Shown here: positions 62,226 to 64,000 of the stretch, in pieces
Position numbering within the stretch: the stretch's first letter is position 1
How the letters are laid out: the number at the start of each line of letters is the position of its first letter
Assembly: GCA_033239005.1 (NCBI GenBank)
Contig: BSQZ01000022.1
Coordinates: 2,104,501-2,168,500 of the forward strand
Reading direction: 5' to 3'
DNA: 64,000 bases
Origin: Lamellibrachia satsuma
Lineage: Eukaryota; Annelida; Polychaeta; Sabellida; Siboglinidae
Notes under the pieces: model-generated
Seen by the model: only the letters and a program-made list of their open reading frames with translations
Databases searched by the model: none
What the model was told of the DNA's origin: nothing
Program-made: the position numbers and the translations under genes

Positions 62226-62830
62226 GTAATAATAATAATTTATTTAATTTGGTATAGTACCAGATCCAAAATTGTTCACAACATATTAAAATACATAAAA
62301 TACCAACTAATTTATTAATTTAGTAAAATATTTTATAGTAATAGTTTAAGTGATAAAGTTTATTGGTAAAATAATGTTAAATATCAATAAGATTGATATT
62401 TAACATTATTGAATAAGATTATTGGAATAGTCATAAATAAACTGCTATGACTAAATGACAATGCTCATCTGGAATATATGTTAATATGCGATACGAAAGA
62501 AATGTGTCGACATTTGACGCTGGCGAGAGTGTCACAGGTTTTAATAAAGTTCGGTCAAGCGTTCCACGGGGACGTCGCTCCACTGTGAATGAGCCGTCCC
62601 CAGCCTTGGTACCAGTGCGCTTCATTTCCAAACTGTTACTGCTGGCAGAGCGCAGTGCTCTTGCCGGTTGATATGGGCGCTCGAGTTCACACAGATACAC
62701 TGGCGCTTCGTCGTGCATGGATTTGTATGTTAGTACCAGTATCTTGAAATCGACTCTGCGTGCCACGGACAGCCAGTGAAGTTCTAGTAACAGGGGCCTG
62801 GCATTGTCTCTACGTGGAATTATGTATTCG
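62226..62830 (-). pseudogene. LINE 3' end with ATT tail (CR1/L2-like)
   Basis: The minus strand reads NARPLLLELHWLSVARRVDF, KILVLTYKSMHDEAPVYLCE and LERPYQPARALRSASSNSLE, then frameshifts (WN-x-LPNF-like text in another frame). This is the same C-terminal pattern as 42735-43045 (LHWL...R..F-x-I...LTYK-x-(L/M)H-x-x-AP-Y(L)...Y-x-P-x-R-x-LRS). The 3' UTR runs down to (aat)n at about 62227-62246. Confidence 0.83.
62370..62410. repeat. Perfect 19 bp hairpin
   Basis: aataatgttaaatatcaat, loop aag, then attgatatttaacattatt. It lies inside the 3' untranslated part of the LINE fragment. Confidence 0.9.
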
Positions 62831-63547
62831 TATCATTAGAAGATGAACTGTTACAACTGCATGAGGCGACGAACTTTCCCTAAAACAAAACTATTAATGA
62901 GTGCGAATATTGTGCCATTGTTATACACAGACCGTAGCATCAAACATGTATCAAGAAAACCGCTGGGTCATATTTTATTCAACTCGTAAAACTGACAGCG
63001 CTACTAACGTCCGCCGTGGATATACAGATTTAAGAACAATGTATATACATGAACGTATGTACAAAACTACGACGACGTATTCGAAATCGATACAACTGTA
63101 TTTGATATACGTTATTAAACATATTTGAATGAGGTCTTAGAGTCCTTTTAAAATTACGAAACAACATAGTGATAGTGCATAGCCGTGCAGACTCATGATA
63201 AAAACGACACATGACACTTACTATATATTCAAACGTGTAACAGTAATTTCAAGGTCGTATCAAGCGTCTGAATTTTATGCGCATGCGTTTCGTATCGCTT
63301 ATATTTTAAATCGTCTAATAATGTCTATGTTAATTTAGTCACTTTTATTTACACTACATGTTAACAGGACCAGCACGTGTTGAGTGGTTTTCAATACTAT
63401 ATAAACTATTTCGCTCAGCATTATTGTGTGGATAATAATTTCTCACCCTGTTGATTCAAACTTGCTTACTCTAGTTTGTCTAATAAACGAAAAGCATGTA
63501 GAATTATATATCCTAAAGTTTAACATTTAATTTTAGTGATGTGTTTT
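62831..63547. other. No gene recognised
   Basis: AT-rich unique sequence between the LINE fragment and the terminal minisatellite. Confidence 0.4.
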
Positions 63548-64000
63548 TGTGTGTACTGGGCATATGGGCATGTTTGTATAATGGGTATATGGGCATGTTT
63601 GTGTACTGGGTTTAGGAGCATGTTTTTGCAATGGGTATATGGGCATGTTTGTGTAATGAGTATATGGGCTTGTTTGTGTAATGAGTATATGGGCTTGTTT
63701 GTGTAATGGGTATATGGGCTTGTTTGTGTAATGGGTATATGGGCATGTTTGTGTAATGAGTATATGGGCATGTTTGTGTAATGGGTATATGGGCTTGTTT
63801 GTGTAATGGGTATATGGGCATGTTTGTGTAATGAGTATATGGGCTTGTTTGTGTAATGAGTATATGGGCTTGTTTGTGTAATGGGTATATGGGCTTGTTT
63901 GTGTAATGGGTATATGGGCATGTTTGTGTAATGAGTATATGGGCTTGTTTGTGTAATGGGTATATAGGCATGTTTGTGCAATAGGTATATGGGCTTGTTT
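63548..64000. repeat. 25 bp minisatellite, ~18 copies, continuing past window end
   Basis: Unit tgtttgtgtaatgggtatat + gggca or gggct. The minus strand is open and would read repeats of PIYPLHKQAH or PYTHYTNM, artefacts of a 25 base unit. The array is not finished at position 64000. Confidence 0.95.

Overview
This is a eukaryotic, metazoan nuclear window. It has GT-AG introns, split coding exons, tRNA-derived SINEs, many decayed non-LTR retrotransposon ends, DNA-transposon derivatives and an unusual load of minisatellites. No bacterial-style gene, CRISPR array, rRNA or convincing free-standing tRNA gene was found. The one host gene encodes a secreted VWD/PAN/LamG mosaic protein of a kind typical of marine invertebrates. 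A lancelet or another invertebrate deuterostome is my best guess, but a mollusc or cnidarian cannot be excluded from sequence reading alone.

Region 433-39018 (minus strand) holds a single gene of at least 23 exons, rebuilt here by hand from splice sites, reading phase and protein patterns. Exon 1 (38940-39018) encodes a signal peptide. After an 18 kb first intron come, in order: an unrecognised sandwich-like module (exons 2-4), a PAN/apple domain (exon 5), an 18-base microexon, a second copy of the unrecognised module (exons 7-8), a LamG/concanavalin-like domain (exon 9), and an Ig-like plus linker region resembling the N-terminal part of VWDE (exons 10-14). A complete von Willebrand type D domain (exons 15-20), a second PAN domain (exon 21) and two further exons follow, and the gene then runs off the left edge. 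About 1,350 residues are visible. All junctions agree in phase except exon 10 to exon 11, which is off by one base. The product should be extracellular; its biological role is not evident from sequence.

The introns are repeat reservoirs. Two related TTAA-flanked MITEs lie at 2577-3406 and 12620-13720, and a MITE with terminal inverted repeats at 18001-18782. Minisatellites sit at 19672-20073 (43 bp unit), 21348-22650 (18 bp) and 37262-38118 (45 bp). LINE fragments lie at 23090 and 26455, and a 1.65 kb non-autonomous hAT element with an 8 bp target duplication and an internal 25 bp minisatellite at 30683-32332.

Region 39019-64000 has no host gene that I can support. It contains the gene's probable promoter, LINE 3' ends (40830, 42735, 49300, 54640, 55940, 62465), a tRNA-Asn-derived SINE (54068), a second SINE family (57790), and a perfect 42 bp hairpin (58782). 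It also holds a striking compound palindromic block at 44989-49335. That block has two parts: a foldback element with arms of about 0.95 kb, and beside it a 2 kb inverted structure whose 73 bp minisatellite is made from the C-terminal coding end of a LINE that still sits at its right border.
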